From the NCBI RefSeq assembly GCF_003703975.1, contig NZ_QTJY01000002.1:558001-622000 (forward strand): a stretch of 64,000 nt of DNA. Direction: 5' to 3'. Positions within the stretch are counted from its first letter, which is position 1. Every line of letters starts with the position of its first letter. The DNA comes from Larkinella soli (GTDB lineage Bacteria; Bacteroidota; Bacteroidia; Cytophagales; Spirosomataceae). The notes beneath the pieces are model-generated. The model was not told the origin of the DNA. It worked only from the letters and a program-made list of their open reading frames with translations, and searched no databases. Of this stretch, positions 37,564 to 44,829 are shown piece by piece. Both the position numbers and the translations under genes were made by a program.

Positions 37564-38001
37564 ATGCTGCCTTTCTCCCTCGACGATTCGATCGGCTATA
37601 CCTTCAATACGGTGGCCAACCTGCTGAAACGGGAACTGAACGAAGCGTTCAGGCAGGCCGGCATCGACATCCTGGCAGAACAGTGGGCGTTGCTTTTCAG
37701 GCTCCGCGAACAACCGGGCATGAACCAGCAGGAGCTGGCGCAGTCCGTTTCCCGCGACAACGCCAGCGTAACCCGTTCGCTGCTCGTACTGGAAAAGAAG
37801 CGGCTCGTCGAACGGCGGCAGTCCGACGCCGACCGGCGAAACCGGTATCTGTATCTGACGTCGGAAGGAGAACAGCTTCTCCCCCAGTTGATTCAGTGTG
37901 CCCAACAAGTGCTTCAGAAAGCCCTTCACGGGATTTCCGACCGGGAAATCGACTTCCTGAACGGGCTGGTCCGGCAAATGATCGTTAACCTGACGAAGTA
38001 A
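37564..38001 (+). CDS. MarR-family transcriptional regulator
   Basis: The 145-residue protein has the MarR winged-helix layout. Helical dimerisation segments flank QQELAQSVSRDNASVTRSLLVLEKKRLVERRQ (recognition helix) and the wing DADRRNRYLYLTSEG (about 95-110). ATG 37564 is used; an earlier in-frame TTG would place the start inside the promoter. The duplicated operator-like site suggests it represses itself and the following membrane-protein gene, with release by a small molecule. Confidence 0.92.
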   Translation: MLPFSLDDSIGYTFNTVANLLKRELNEAFRQAGIDILAEQWALLFRLREQPGMNQQELAQSVSRDNASVTRSLLVLEKKRLVERRQSDADRRNRYLYLTSEGEQLLPQLIQCAQQVLQKALHGISDREIDFLNGLVRQMIVNLTK

Positions 38002-38012
38002 ATTTTTTGACG

Positions 38013-38039
38013 TATTATTTGACATATCAATTATATAAA
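38013..38039 (+). promoter_or_regulatory. Second MarR operator-like site (site 2)
   Basis: TTGACATATCAA (38019-38030) lies in a 24-base stretch matching site 1 at all but two positions. It begins 32 bases before the ATG of the membrane-protein gene. The upstream TATTATTTG is a -7-like element with a spacer one base too long. Confidence 0.65.
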
Positions 38040-38050
38040 CCATCTGATCT

Positions 38051-38539
38051 ATGAACCGTTCCACGCTTGCCCGAATCCATGCCGCTGCCGCGCTGACGGC
38101 CTTTGGACTGATTACCGTGTTTTTCATCAGTACGTTCGTAGCCGAGGTCTCCGGCCGGGCTTCCTGGATCATTGCCGTGAAGAAAGGAATCTTTTACGGG
38201 ATGTGGGCCATGCCGCTGCTGATGCCCGCTGCCGGCTGGACCGGATTCCGGCTGGCCGGAAAATCGCAGCACCCGATCATCCTCCGCAAGCGCAGCCGGC
38301 TGCGGTGGATTGTCGCCAACGGGTTGCTCCTGCTCGGGCTGGCGGTATTTCTGTATGGGAAAGCCGCCCATAACCAGTTGGATACGGTTTTCCTGGGTGC
38401 CCAGCTGCTGGAATCAGGACTGGGCGCCACCAATCTTTTCCTGCTGGGGGCCATGATCCGGGATGGCCTCCGGCTCCGGCCGAAAGCGGGCAAAAAGGAG
38501 CCCGGCCCCCGAAAGGGCCGGGCGATCCATCCCGTTTAA
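38051..38539 (+). CDS. Four-helix membrane protein, probable MarR target
   Basis: The 162-residue protein has four predicted membrane helices (about 8-30, 45-65, 83-103 and 112-135) and a basic C-terminal tail (about 138-160). No family is recognised with confidence. It follows the MarR gene after 49 bases and carries the same operator-like sequence in front, so its expression is probably controlled by that regulator. It may be involved in stress or solvent/drug tolerance, but this is inferred only from the regulator. Confidence 0.7.
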   Translation: MNRSTLARIHAAAALTAFGLITVFFISTFVAEVSGRASWIIAVKKGIFYGMWAMPLLMPAAGWTGFRLAGKSQHPIILRKRSRLRWIVANGLLLLGLAVFLYGKAAHNQLDTVFLGAQLLESGLGATNLFLLGAMIRDGLRLRPKAGKKEPGPRKGRAIHPV

Positions 38540-38556
38540 CGGTTTTATCCGGTCGA

Positions 38557-38580
38557 TAAGCAGGTCCGTGGGCCTGCTTA
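38557..38580. terminator. Bidirectional hairpin terminator between convergent genes
   Basis: TAAGCAGGTC and GGCCTGCTTA form a stem with a 4-base loop between the convergent membrane-protein and YciF-like genes. It overlaps the stop codon of the latter. Confidence 0.6.
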
Positions 38581-39096
38581 TTCGCTTTTCGCCGATTCGT
38601 TGATCGACGTTTCGGCAATCCGGGTCAGTAAGGAGTCCGTTTTTTTCTCTTCCTCGAGCGTTTGCTCCAGCAGTTTGGCGGCTTCGGGGAAGCCCAGTAC
38701 GCCGGCCAGAGTCCGCAGGGTTCCATAGGAAGCGATTTCGTAATGCTCCACCTTTTGGGCAGCCGCAATCAGGGCTACGTCGCGGGTCAGGCTCCCGTCC
38801 TTGGTGTCTTCGATCAGCTCGTGGGCTTCCTCGATCAGCCCTTCCATAGCTTCGCACTTTTTGGCCGATGCCTTCTCGCCGAGGGCCTCGAAAACCTGCT
38901 CCAGCCGCCCGACCTGGTTTTCCGTTTCGGTCAGGTGCTGCTCGAAGGCCGTCCGCAATTGCTGCGAAGTGGCGGATTTGCCCATCTTCGCGAGTTCTTT
39001 GGTCAGGTGCTTTTCGGCCCAGTAGATGTCTTTCAAACCATCGACAAACAATTCCTTCAATTCGCTTTCGTTGCTGGTTTCCTTTGATTTTGCCAT
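38578..39096 (-). CDS. Ferritin-like DUF892/YciF-type protein
   Basis: The 172-residue protein is an all-helical ferritin-like domain. It starts ELKELFVDGLKDIYWAEKHL (about 12-31) and has further helices around FEQHLTETENQVGRLEQVF and AQKVEHYEIASYGTLR, containing the conserved Glu/His metal-ligand pattern. YciE/YciF relatives are stress-induced. ATG 39096 is chosen because the upstream extension has no family match. Probably cytoplasmic. Confidence 0.9.
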   Translation of the reverse strand: MAKSKETSNESELKELFVDGLKDIYWAEKHLTKELAKMGKSATSQQLRTAFEQHLTETENQVGRLEQVFEALGEKASAKKCEAMEGLIEEAHELIEDTKDGSLTRDVALIAAAQKVEHYEIASYGTLRTLAGVLGFPEAAKLLEQTLEEEKKTDSLLTRIAETSINESAKSE

Positions 39097-39497
39097 GATT
39101 AATTGAATTAGGTTTTCATGAAGTTTAACCGGGTCGGGCATTTTTTGTTTCCGATGACCCCGTTTTCCGACGGTCGGGAAACCGTGGGATTTCACTGCCT
39201 ATTTGTCCTGACCCGGTCAGGGAACTCCGGCCTGCCTATCAAAAGAGGGTTTGCATGAGCGTTTCCGACGGCTCATCGGAATCGGCAATATCAGACATCA
39301 AAAGAAATCAGAACCGTACCTGCCGTAACGGGCCCGGCTGCCGGCTCAAGGAAGTTGCCGGCTCGATCAGGTTCTATAAAAAGTGCAGCGCTATCGGATG
39401 GAAAATTAAGTAAAAATGCCGTCTTTTGCCATCCATTCGGTAAGAGAGGGAGTTTCCCTTATCTGCCGTACCAGTAAGATAGATGTTGGAGGACAGG

Positions 39498-39525
39498 CCC
39501 GGCCGGTATCGGCCGGGTTTTGTTT
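39498..39525 (+). repeat. Hairpin with T tract, inverted partner at 40104-40131
   Basis: CCCGGCCGG-TATC-GGCCGGG followed by TTTTGTTT. An inverted copy differing only in the loop (25 of 28 bases equal) lies at 40104-40131, so the two flank the small receiver gene between them. Confidence 0.6.
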
Positions 39526-39575
39526 CGGGAGGGAACAAAGCGGTCTCCGGAGAGCAACTCCGGCTATTAAGCAGA

Positions 39576-39603
39576 CAAAAAAGCCTGCCCAAAGCAGGCA
39601 GGT
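39576..39603 (-). terminator. Rho-independent terminator
   Basis: On the minus strand GCCTGC-TTTG-GGCAGGC is followed by TTTTTT, 26 bases after the stop of the receiver gene. Confidence 0.8.
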
Positions 39604-39628
39604 CGTTTGAAAAGAGTCACCGGGGCGA

Positions 39629-40015
39629 TCAGAGAACCGCCTGGTCTTGTCGGTGGGTATTCAGCAGCGATCGGGTCAGGTCGGTCAGGGTGCCCGGAAA
39701 AAAGGGTTTTTCCAGGAAGGCATCCGCCAGCGCCGTCGAACCGTCGCGTTTGAAGGGAGTGAGTTCGGCTGAGATGACGAGAACCGGAACCTGCCCGTCG
39801 TAGTGTTTTCTTAACGATTCGACAATGATTCTCCCGGATGCGTCGGGCAGGGTCAGATCGGATACGATCAGATCCGGCCGGTCTTCGGCCAGTTGACTTT
39901 CGGCCAGCCTCAGCGAACCGGCCAGACTCACTTCATAGCCGGCTTTTTCCAGGTAGACCTTGAGCATTCGCTGCTGAAGGGGGTCATCTTCTACTAAAAG
40001 TACAGATTGTCTCAT
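39629..40015 (-). CDS. Stand-alone response regulator
   Basis: The 128-residue protein is a single receiver domain: LLVEDDPLQQRML (acidic pair near 8-9), phospho-acceptor Asp in IVSDLTLPD (about 52), ISAEL at the switch position and FLEKPF with the conserved Lys. It is more CheY/OmpR-like than the other receivers here, which carry LDINMP. ATG 40015 is set by the start of beta-strand 1. It is flanked by an inverted pair of near-identical hairpins. Confidence 0.9.
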   Translation of the reverse strand: MRQSVLLVEDDPLQQRMLKVYLEKAGYEVSLAGSLRLAESQLAEDRPDLIVSDLTLPDASGRIIVESLRKHYDGQVPVLVISAELTPFKRDGSTALADAFLEKPFFPGTLTDLTRSLLNTHRQDQAVL

Positions 40016-40103
40016 TTCGGTAGTATTGCACAGATTCACCGGAATCGAGCAAAAACTGTGCGATTCCGGCCCCGATTCGCCAGATGTGATTTTCCGGTAA
40101 TCA

Positions 40104-40133
40104 AAACAAAACCCGGCCAAAGCCGGCCGGGTT
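40104..40133 (-). terminator. Rho-independent terminator, inverted copy of the 39498 hairpin
   Basis: On the minus strand CCCGGCCGG-CTTT-GGCCGGG is followed by TTTTGTTTTG. It terminates the small membrane-protein gene located to its right. Confidence 0.75.
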
Positions 40134-40215
40134 GTTTTCCCTTTCTTATACTCCCAAAAGAAGAGCAGGAAGGTAGGCTCAGCCTACAGGTACTGAAGGA
40201 TCGCACCCAACACCA

Positions 40216-40479
40216 TTACCCTTCCTTTCCGGAAACCAACGATTGGATCATCGTCTGTTCAGACGGCTGCCGTTCGTTCTCCCGCTGCCCGTCCGTGCTC
40301 TCCATCCGGTCGAACAGGTAAAAAGTAACCATTCCGCCGACTACCATTCCGACGATGGCCGACAGCGGTTCGGCCATCGATTCGTGGACGTTTTCACGCC
40401 ACCAGGACCACGCCATCAGGATATCCCTCATGACGAAACTGATAAGAATAAAGGACAGAGAATTCAATGGTTTAAGCAT
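40216..40479 (-). CDS. Small membrane protein, paralog of the one at 54752
   Basis: The 87-residue protein (ATG 40479; an in-frame ATG at 40500 is also possible) has a hydrophobic start LNSLSFILISFVMRDILMAWSWW and a second membrane helix (about 44-60), then a charged tail. It shares the pattern LNxLSFILISxVxRDxLMxWSWW and GGxxTFxxF with the 83-residue protein at 54752-55003. Both lie beside stand-alone receivers and share an upstream motif. No known family was recognised. Confidence 0.7.
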   Translation of the reverse strand: MLKPLNSLSFILISFVMRDILMAWSWWRENVHESMAEPLSAIVGMVVGGMVTFYLFDRMESTDGQRENERQPSEQTMIQSLVSGKEG

Positions 40480-40512
40480 AACCGGAACAACCCCTTGCAT
40501 TGGTTCGTATCT

Positions 40513-40532
40513 GCACTAACCAGTTTGGAAAC
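40513..40532 (-). promoter_or_regulatory. Shared upstream motif TTTCCAnnn(n)GGTTAGT, copy 1
   Basis: On the minus strand TTTCCAAACTGGTTAGT lies about 35 bases before the ATG of the small membrane protein. Closely similar sequences precede the paralog at 54752 and the receiver at 55209. Confidence 0.5.
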
Positions 40533-40609
40533 AAAGCGGATCGATTCCTGATGAAGTGGGAAAAAATTTGAGTAATCGGCATAATTATTTTCCCATTCCC
40601 TACGGTCCT

Positions 40610-41026
40610 TTATAGTTGTATGGATACCGGCCGGCGGGCCCAGTACCACCGGATGGCGTTGAAGACCCGGTTCATATCCTTCAACCGCGTCGGCTTGACG
40701 AAATAAGTGGTCGCGCCCAGTTCATGACACCGTACCACGTCTCTCCCGTAATCGGAGGAGGTCAGCATGAAGATCGGCGTGTGGCGGGTTTTTGGCCCGG
40801 CCCGAAGCTTTTCCAGCGTTTCGAAACCGGACATGATCGGCATGTTGATATCCAGCAGGATCAGATCGGGCCCACGCAGGGTGCCGGCCACGGCATCCAG
40901 CAGCGCCTGACCATTCGGAAAGGTCCTGATGGCGGTACGGGGAAACAGACGTTGGAGAAATACAGAATACAGACCGGCATCTTCCTCATCGTCGTCGGCG
41001 AGAAAGATTTGTAGTGGTTCGACCAT
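40610..41026 (-). CDS. Stand-alone response regulator
   Basis: This 138-residue single receiver has FLADDDEEDAG (about 8-18), phospho-acceptor Asp in ILLDINMP (about 60), LTSSDYG and FVKPTRL. ATG 41026 is chosen because it opens with MVEPLQIFLADDDE, like its paralogs. It belongs to the same LDINMP/KPxR subgroup as those at 31184, 41603 and 55209. Confidence 0.9.
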   Translation of the reverse strand: MVEPLQIFLADDDEEDAGLYSVFLQRLFPRTAIRTFPNGQALLDAVAGTLRGPDLILLDINMPIMSGFETLEKLRAGPKTRHTPIFMLTSSDYGRDVVRCHELGATTYFVKPTRLKDMNRVFNAIRWYWARRPVSIQL

Positions 41027-41113
41027 GGTTCTCTGTTCATTGAGCCGGAAAAGCGGAATACAATTTTGATTCCATTTCCAACGCATTTTTCAAAAAAATT
41101 TGATAAACCGGAT

Positions 41114-41458
41114 TCAATTGAGCGCGTGGGGCTTGAGCTGGAGCGACACCGTCCCGATCCGGCGCCGTGATACCGCCAGAACCTGCCCTCCCTTCAGCTG
41201 GATCTCCATGCGGGTGCTGGAGATCGGATGGACGGAGTCGACATAAGTCGGATTAACGAGCGCCCCCTTGCTGATCCGGACAAAACTGGTCAGCTAATGC
41301 TGCCAGAGCCGCAGGGTTCGGGCGGATAAGGCCTGGCTGCCGTCCTCGAAATGGAAGCAGCAGTAATTTCCCTTCGCTTCGATCCACCGGATCTCCGCAA
41401 GAGAAATGAAATAGGGAATGGAAGGTAATTTTACGAACTCAGGGTATTTGTTCTTCAT
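41114..41458 (-). pseudogene. LytTR DNA-binding protein broken by one in-frame amber codon
   Basis: Read from ATG 41458 the frame encodes a LytTR domain start (IPYFISLAEIRWIEAKGNYCCFHFEDG) up to WQH, where TAG (41294-41296 on the minus strand) stops it after 54 residues. Past the stop the same frame continues, without shift, with LTSFVRISKGALVNPTYV and a normal LytTR end, finishing at TGA 41114. A CAG-to-TAG change (Gln to stop) would explain it. It is a recent pseudogene, a sequencing error or a suppressed stop. It sits between two receiver genes. Confidence 0.85.
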
Positions 41459-41602
41459 AGGATAAGGATTAAAGGTGCCAATTATCGGACAAAGTAATGA
41501 AGTAATCCCGAAACGTTTCGGTGACTGGACCAACAAAACAACATAGAACCGCATCGCCTGAGAAGGCGAAAGGGGAAAATAACCGGCTTCCTCAATGGTC
41601 CG

Positions 41603-42025
41603 CTATTCCAGTGCGGGTGTTTTGGCAGACATTTGCTCCCACGTCAGTTTAAAGCCGGCCATCATCAGACGAAAGGCTTCGAACCGGGAGGGTTTGACGA
41701 AGTACGAGCTTACGCCCAGGCGGTAACTTCGCTCAATGTCCACTTCGTAATCGGAAGACGAAAGGATAAATGTGGGGGTGTGGAGGGTAAGGGGATGGGA
41801 ACGGATCACGGCCAGAGCCTCGAAACCGTCCATGCGCGGCATATTGATATCCAGAAAGATAAATGTCGGGAGCGGAGATGCGTCAAAGAGCGCATCGGTC
41901 AGTGCCTTCCCATCCGGAAAAATACTGATTCGGCAGTCCGGGAATAATTCCTTAACGATACGCTCGAAAAAAATGGCGTCATCCTCATCGTCCTCGGCCA
42001 GAAAAAAATGTACGGGGGAGTGCAT
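41603..42025 (-). CDS. Stand-alone response regulator
   Basis: The 140-residue protein is one receiver domain with FLAEDDEDD (about 8-16), phospho-acceptor Asp in FLDINMP (about 60), LSSSDYE and FVKPSRF. It resembles the other receivers in this region. It is encoded 144 bases upstream (in the minus-strand sense) of the broken LytTR gene, which may once have been an output partner. Confidence 0.9.
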   Translation of the reverse strand: MHSPVHFFLAEDDEDDAIFFERIVKELFPDCRISIFPDGKALTDALFDASPLPTFIFLDINMPRMDGFEALAVIRSHPLTLHTPTFILSSSDYEVDIERSYRLGVSSYFVKPSRFEAFRLMMAGFKLTWEQMSAKTPALE

Positions 42026-42271
42026 GGCTTTCGGGTATTAGGTTTGGGAACGAATGGGAATTTAAAAACTTTTTTTAGGAATTATCCAAGCAACAGCGGA
42101 AAATTTTTCATATAAAAAAGTCGGAGATTCCGCAGGGTGCCGGGCGGAGTTAATTTGACCTCCGCAGGGAAGCCCGGAACCCCCGCAGGGAGTAGTAAAT
42201 CCGGCGGATGGAAACCTGATTACCGAGGCTGGGGAGGAGAACGTCAGATCCAGTGGCGCCGGCCTGAAAGC

Positions 42272-42970
42272 CTAATTTTTCGGGGAAGTCTCCGTCTCCC
42301 GCACCGCACGGGGCGGCTCCGCCGGGTTTTCCAGCCGCCGTAACCGCACCCGGAGCTGGGTAATCCAGAAACCAAGCAGGGTAAAACCGACGAAAGCCGG
42401 TCGGATGATCCGTTTGATGGAGCCGTCGGCGTCGTAACTGTTGAAACCGGGATTGCCGCCGTTGCCCGGATGGAGCGAATCGGTCAGCCGGGGAAGGATG
42501 ATGATCAGCGGAATAAACACCGCAAAGGCAAAGATGTTGTAGACCGCGGAGAGCCGGGCCCGGCGCAGTTCGTCGTCGAAGGAAGCCCGCAGAACGAAGT
42601 AGGCCAGGTACATCAGCATCCCCACCGCCACGCCGTTCGTTTTGGGATCGTTGGGCCATAAGGCTCCCCAGGCAAAATAGGCCCAGACCGAACCGGTCAG
42701 ACAGCCGAGTATGCCGAAAAGGAGGGCGGTATTGGCAAATTCGACTGCCATAAAATCATCGTCGGCGCGGCCTTTCCGCAGATACCGGATCGAAAAGAAG
42801 GCCGAAGAAAGCAGCATGACGATCATGGCAATCCACAAAGGCGGATGAAAGAAGGTGTTCCTGATCGTCTCGTGCAGGATCGGGAGCCGGGGAACCGGAC
42901 TCATCAGGCCCGCAACGATCACATAGGCCAGGATAAGGACGGTCAGGATCTTCCACCAGTGTTTGCGCAT
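42272..42970 (-). CDS. ccmC: Cytochrome c biogenesis protein CcmC (heme handling)
   Basis: The 232-residue membrane protein has six hydrophobic segments. In place of the WWxWD signature of proteobacterial CcmC it carries WAYFAWGALWPNDPK (about 97-111), which fits the CcmC form of Bacteroidota, plus a candidate heme-ligand His in PILHETIRNTFFHPPLW (about 32-45). It passes heme to CcmE for attachment to c-type cytochromes; two of these are encoded in this window. A TACCTTTG -7 element lies 22 bases upstream. Other ccm genes are not adjacent. Confidence 0.85.
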   Translation of the reverse strand: MRKHWWKILTVLILAYVIVAGLMSPVPRLPILHETIRNTFFHPPLWIAMIVMLLSSAFFSIRYLRKGRADDDFMAVEFANTALLFGILGCLTGSVWAYFAWGALWPNDPKTNGVAVGMLMYLAYFVLRASFDDELRRARLSAVYNIFAFAVFIPLIIILPRLTDSLHPGNGGNPGFNSYDADGSIKRIIRPAFVGFTLLGFWITQLRVRLRRLENPAEPPRAVRETETSPKN

Positions 42971-42992
42971 GAGTCTCCGGCGATTTTGGGGT

Positions 42993-43000
42993 CAAAGGTA
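42993..43000 (-). promoter_or_regulatory. Bacteroidota -7 promoter element
   Basis: On the minus strand TACCTTTG matches TAnnTTTG exactly, 22 bases before the ccmC ATG. Confidence 0.6.
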
Positions 43001-43004
43001 GGGT

Positions 43005-44630
43005 TCATTTTCCAAAGATATACTCAATGCCGTCTTCAAAGGAAGGGACCGCCGTGCCCATGTGTTCCAGTTGTTCATACACCCAGAACCGAACCGCAGC
43101 GTGCTGTTGCAGCCGCCGACCGAAAGCCGCCACGGTCTCCCGCTGATCTCCGGCCAGTTCCTGCTCGCCGACGCTTAAAAAGAGCCGGTATTCCGACCGG
43201 GCCGGATCCGGGCCGCCGGCGGCTTCCAGCGCCTTTTGCAGATAACCGTCATGATACCACAGGGAAGGGCTGGCCGCTACAAAATGGCTGAACACCGGCC
43301 CGGAATCGATTTGCCTGAGCAAGGCATACAAAGTGAAAAAACCGCCGAACGAATGCCCCATCAGGGTCCGGTTGCGCCCATCGGTCCGATACCGCCGGTC
43401 GATTTCCGGAATCAGTTCGTTTTTGATAAAGTCGTAAAACTTCTCCCCTCCCCCGCCGGACGGCAGACTATCCGACGGCAGGGCCGCCGGGTAGGTGTAG
43501 TCCCGGACCCGGAGCGAATCCATCCGGTACGCATCCCGGTAGCCGATCCCGACGACGATAGGCTCCGTCCGCAGCTTTTTCTTCCGGGCCAGGCGGGTGA
43601 CGGAATAACTGATCGGGTCGAAATAGGCGTTGCCGTCGAGATGATAAACGACGGGGTAGCGCTGCTCCGGTTTTTTCCGGTAACCGGTCGGAAGCCGGAC
43701 AAACAGACTGAAGGTGTCCTTTACGCTGCCGGAGGGGTACCGGAATTCGGGCACGGACTCTTCGTCATCCCCGTCTGGGGGGGCGGCCCGGTCGACGAGT
43801 GCCGTCAGGTGGAGGCAGTAATGGTGGGGAGGGATGTTCCACTGTCCGAGGCTGTTTTTCCGGTAAAAACTGCGGGACGAGCCGCCCAGCCTGACCTCGT
43901 AGTAGATCGGGGAATCGGCGGGGGTGTTGCTCTCGGGAATGAACTCGACAGCCACCACAAAATCGCCTTTCAGAACAATTTTATGGGCCGTCAGGTCAAA
44001 CTTCAGCCAGCCTTCGCGAATCGGATGCCGTTGCAGGATGCTTTTTTCCACGATTCTTTCACCCGGGCGGTCGTCTTCCAGGCGGTAAAAGTTGATCCGG
44101 AAACTGGCGCTGTCCCTGCGTCCGGCGTTGATATGGAGATTCACGGAGGTGATCCGGGCGGTGCGGTTTCCGAGCCGGATGGCCTGTGCAATCTCGAAAA
44201 CGTCTGATTTGGAGAACATTCCGTCCGTAAAATGGAGGAGCAGGTTCCGCTTGCGGATCCCGAATTTCTGTTCCACCGGTCGGGTGCCGCTGACTTTAAT
44301 TTCGTCGAGGGCAATGACCCGCTGCGCCAGCCGGACGGTCAGGGGCTGCCCGGCGGTCAATGCGGCCACCGGGACTTTCCATTCGTGATGGCCGACCAGG
44401 GAGAACGTCAGCGTATCGGCCGGGCCGGCGTTCCGAAGACGGATGGAGAAGGTGCCGTTGGGCAGCGATACCGTCCCCTCATTCTTCCTTTTGATACCGA
44501 TATTGACGTACGGGAGCGGCTTCCGGGTGGCGGAGTCCAGAACGGTGCCGCTCACCATCTGCTGGCAGTGGCCCGGAAAACCGGAAGCGAGGAGTTGGAG
44601 AAGGAACAGAAAAGGCAGGCAGCGGGTCAT
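43005..44630 (-). CDS. Secreted esterase with N-terminal carboxypeptidase-regulatory-like domain
   Basis: The 541-residue protein has a signal peptide (about 1-22). A CarboxypepD_reg-like beta-sandwich follows (about 25-110), starting SGTVLDSATRKPLPYVNIGI. A linker domain leads to a C-terminal alpha/beta hydrolase of the enterochelin-esterase/EstD type (about 300-541), with nucleophile Ser in MGHSFGGFF (about 430) and a late His in EQLEHMGTAVP. It probably hydrolyses an ester outside the inner membrane. ATG 44630 is only 3 bases from an exact -7 element, implying a leaderless transcript. Confidence 0.85.
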   Translation of the reverse strand: MTRCLPFLFLLQLLASGFPGHCQQMVSGTVLDSATRKPLPYVNIGIKRKNEGTVSLPNGTFSIRLRNAGPADTLTFSLVGHHEWKVPVAALTAGQPLTVRLAQRVIALDEIKVSGTRPVEQKFGIRKRNLLLHFTDGMFSKSDVFEIAQAIRLGNRTARITSVNLHINAGRRDSASFRINFYRLEDDRPGERIVEKSILQRHPIREGWLKFDLTAHKIVLKGDFVVAVEFIPESNTPADSPIYYEVRLGGSSRSFYRKNSLGQWNIPPHHYCLHLTALVDRAAPPDGDDEESVPEFRYPSGSVKDTFSLFVRLPTGYRKKPEQRYPVVYHLDGNAYFDPISYSVTRLARKKKLRTEPIVVGIGYRDAYRMDSLRVRDYTYPAALPSDSLPSGGGGEKFYDFIKNELIPEIDRRYRTDGRNRTLMGHSFGGFFTLYALLRQIDSGPVFSHFVAASPSLWYHDGYLQKALEAAGGPDPARSEYRLFLSVGEQELAGDQRETVAAFGRRLQQHAAVRFWVYEQLEHMGTAVPSFEDGIEYIFGK

Positions 44631-44633
44631 TCC

Positions 44634-44641
44634 CAAAGGTA
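44634..44641 (-). promoter_or_regulatory. Bacteroidota -7 promoter element next to the start codon
   Basis: TACCTTTG on the minus strand ends 3 bases before ATG 44630. Initiation about 7 bases downstream would begin the mRNA at the start codon. Confidence 0.55.
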
Positions 44642-44829
44642 TTCATATCTGCCGGATGCCGGGCCGGGTTAATATTTTTTAACAAACCGGCGGAGTGTCG
44701 TCGCTTCCACTCCCACCGATTCCGGGCCGCTGCCTAACCATCCCAAACAATATAGCCCCGGCACCGTCAATACCCTGGTGCAGCCGGGGTTCTTTCCCGA
44801 AAAAAGAATCCGATAAAAACCACCTTCCT

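Larger units (their letters stand above)
39097..39628. other. Intergenic region with hairpins
   Basis: This 532-base stretch has no convincing gene. It holds the upstream region of the YciF-like gene (left), a CCGGCCGG-type hairpin (39498-39525) and the terminator of the receiver gene to its right (39576-39603). Confidence 0.45.

Noticed and set aside
42137-42343. Possible 68-residue ORF between a receiver gene and ccmC
   Set aside because: It overlaps the end of ccmC, and its translation shows no conserved pattern.
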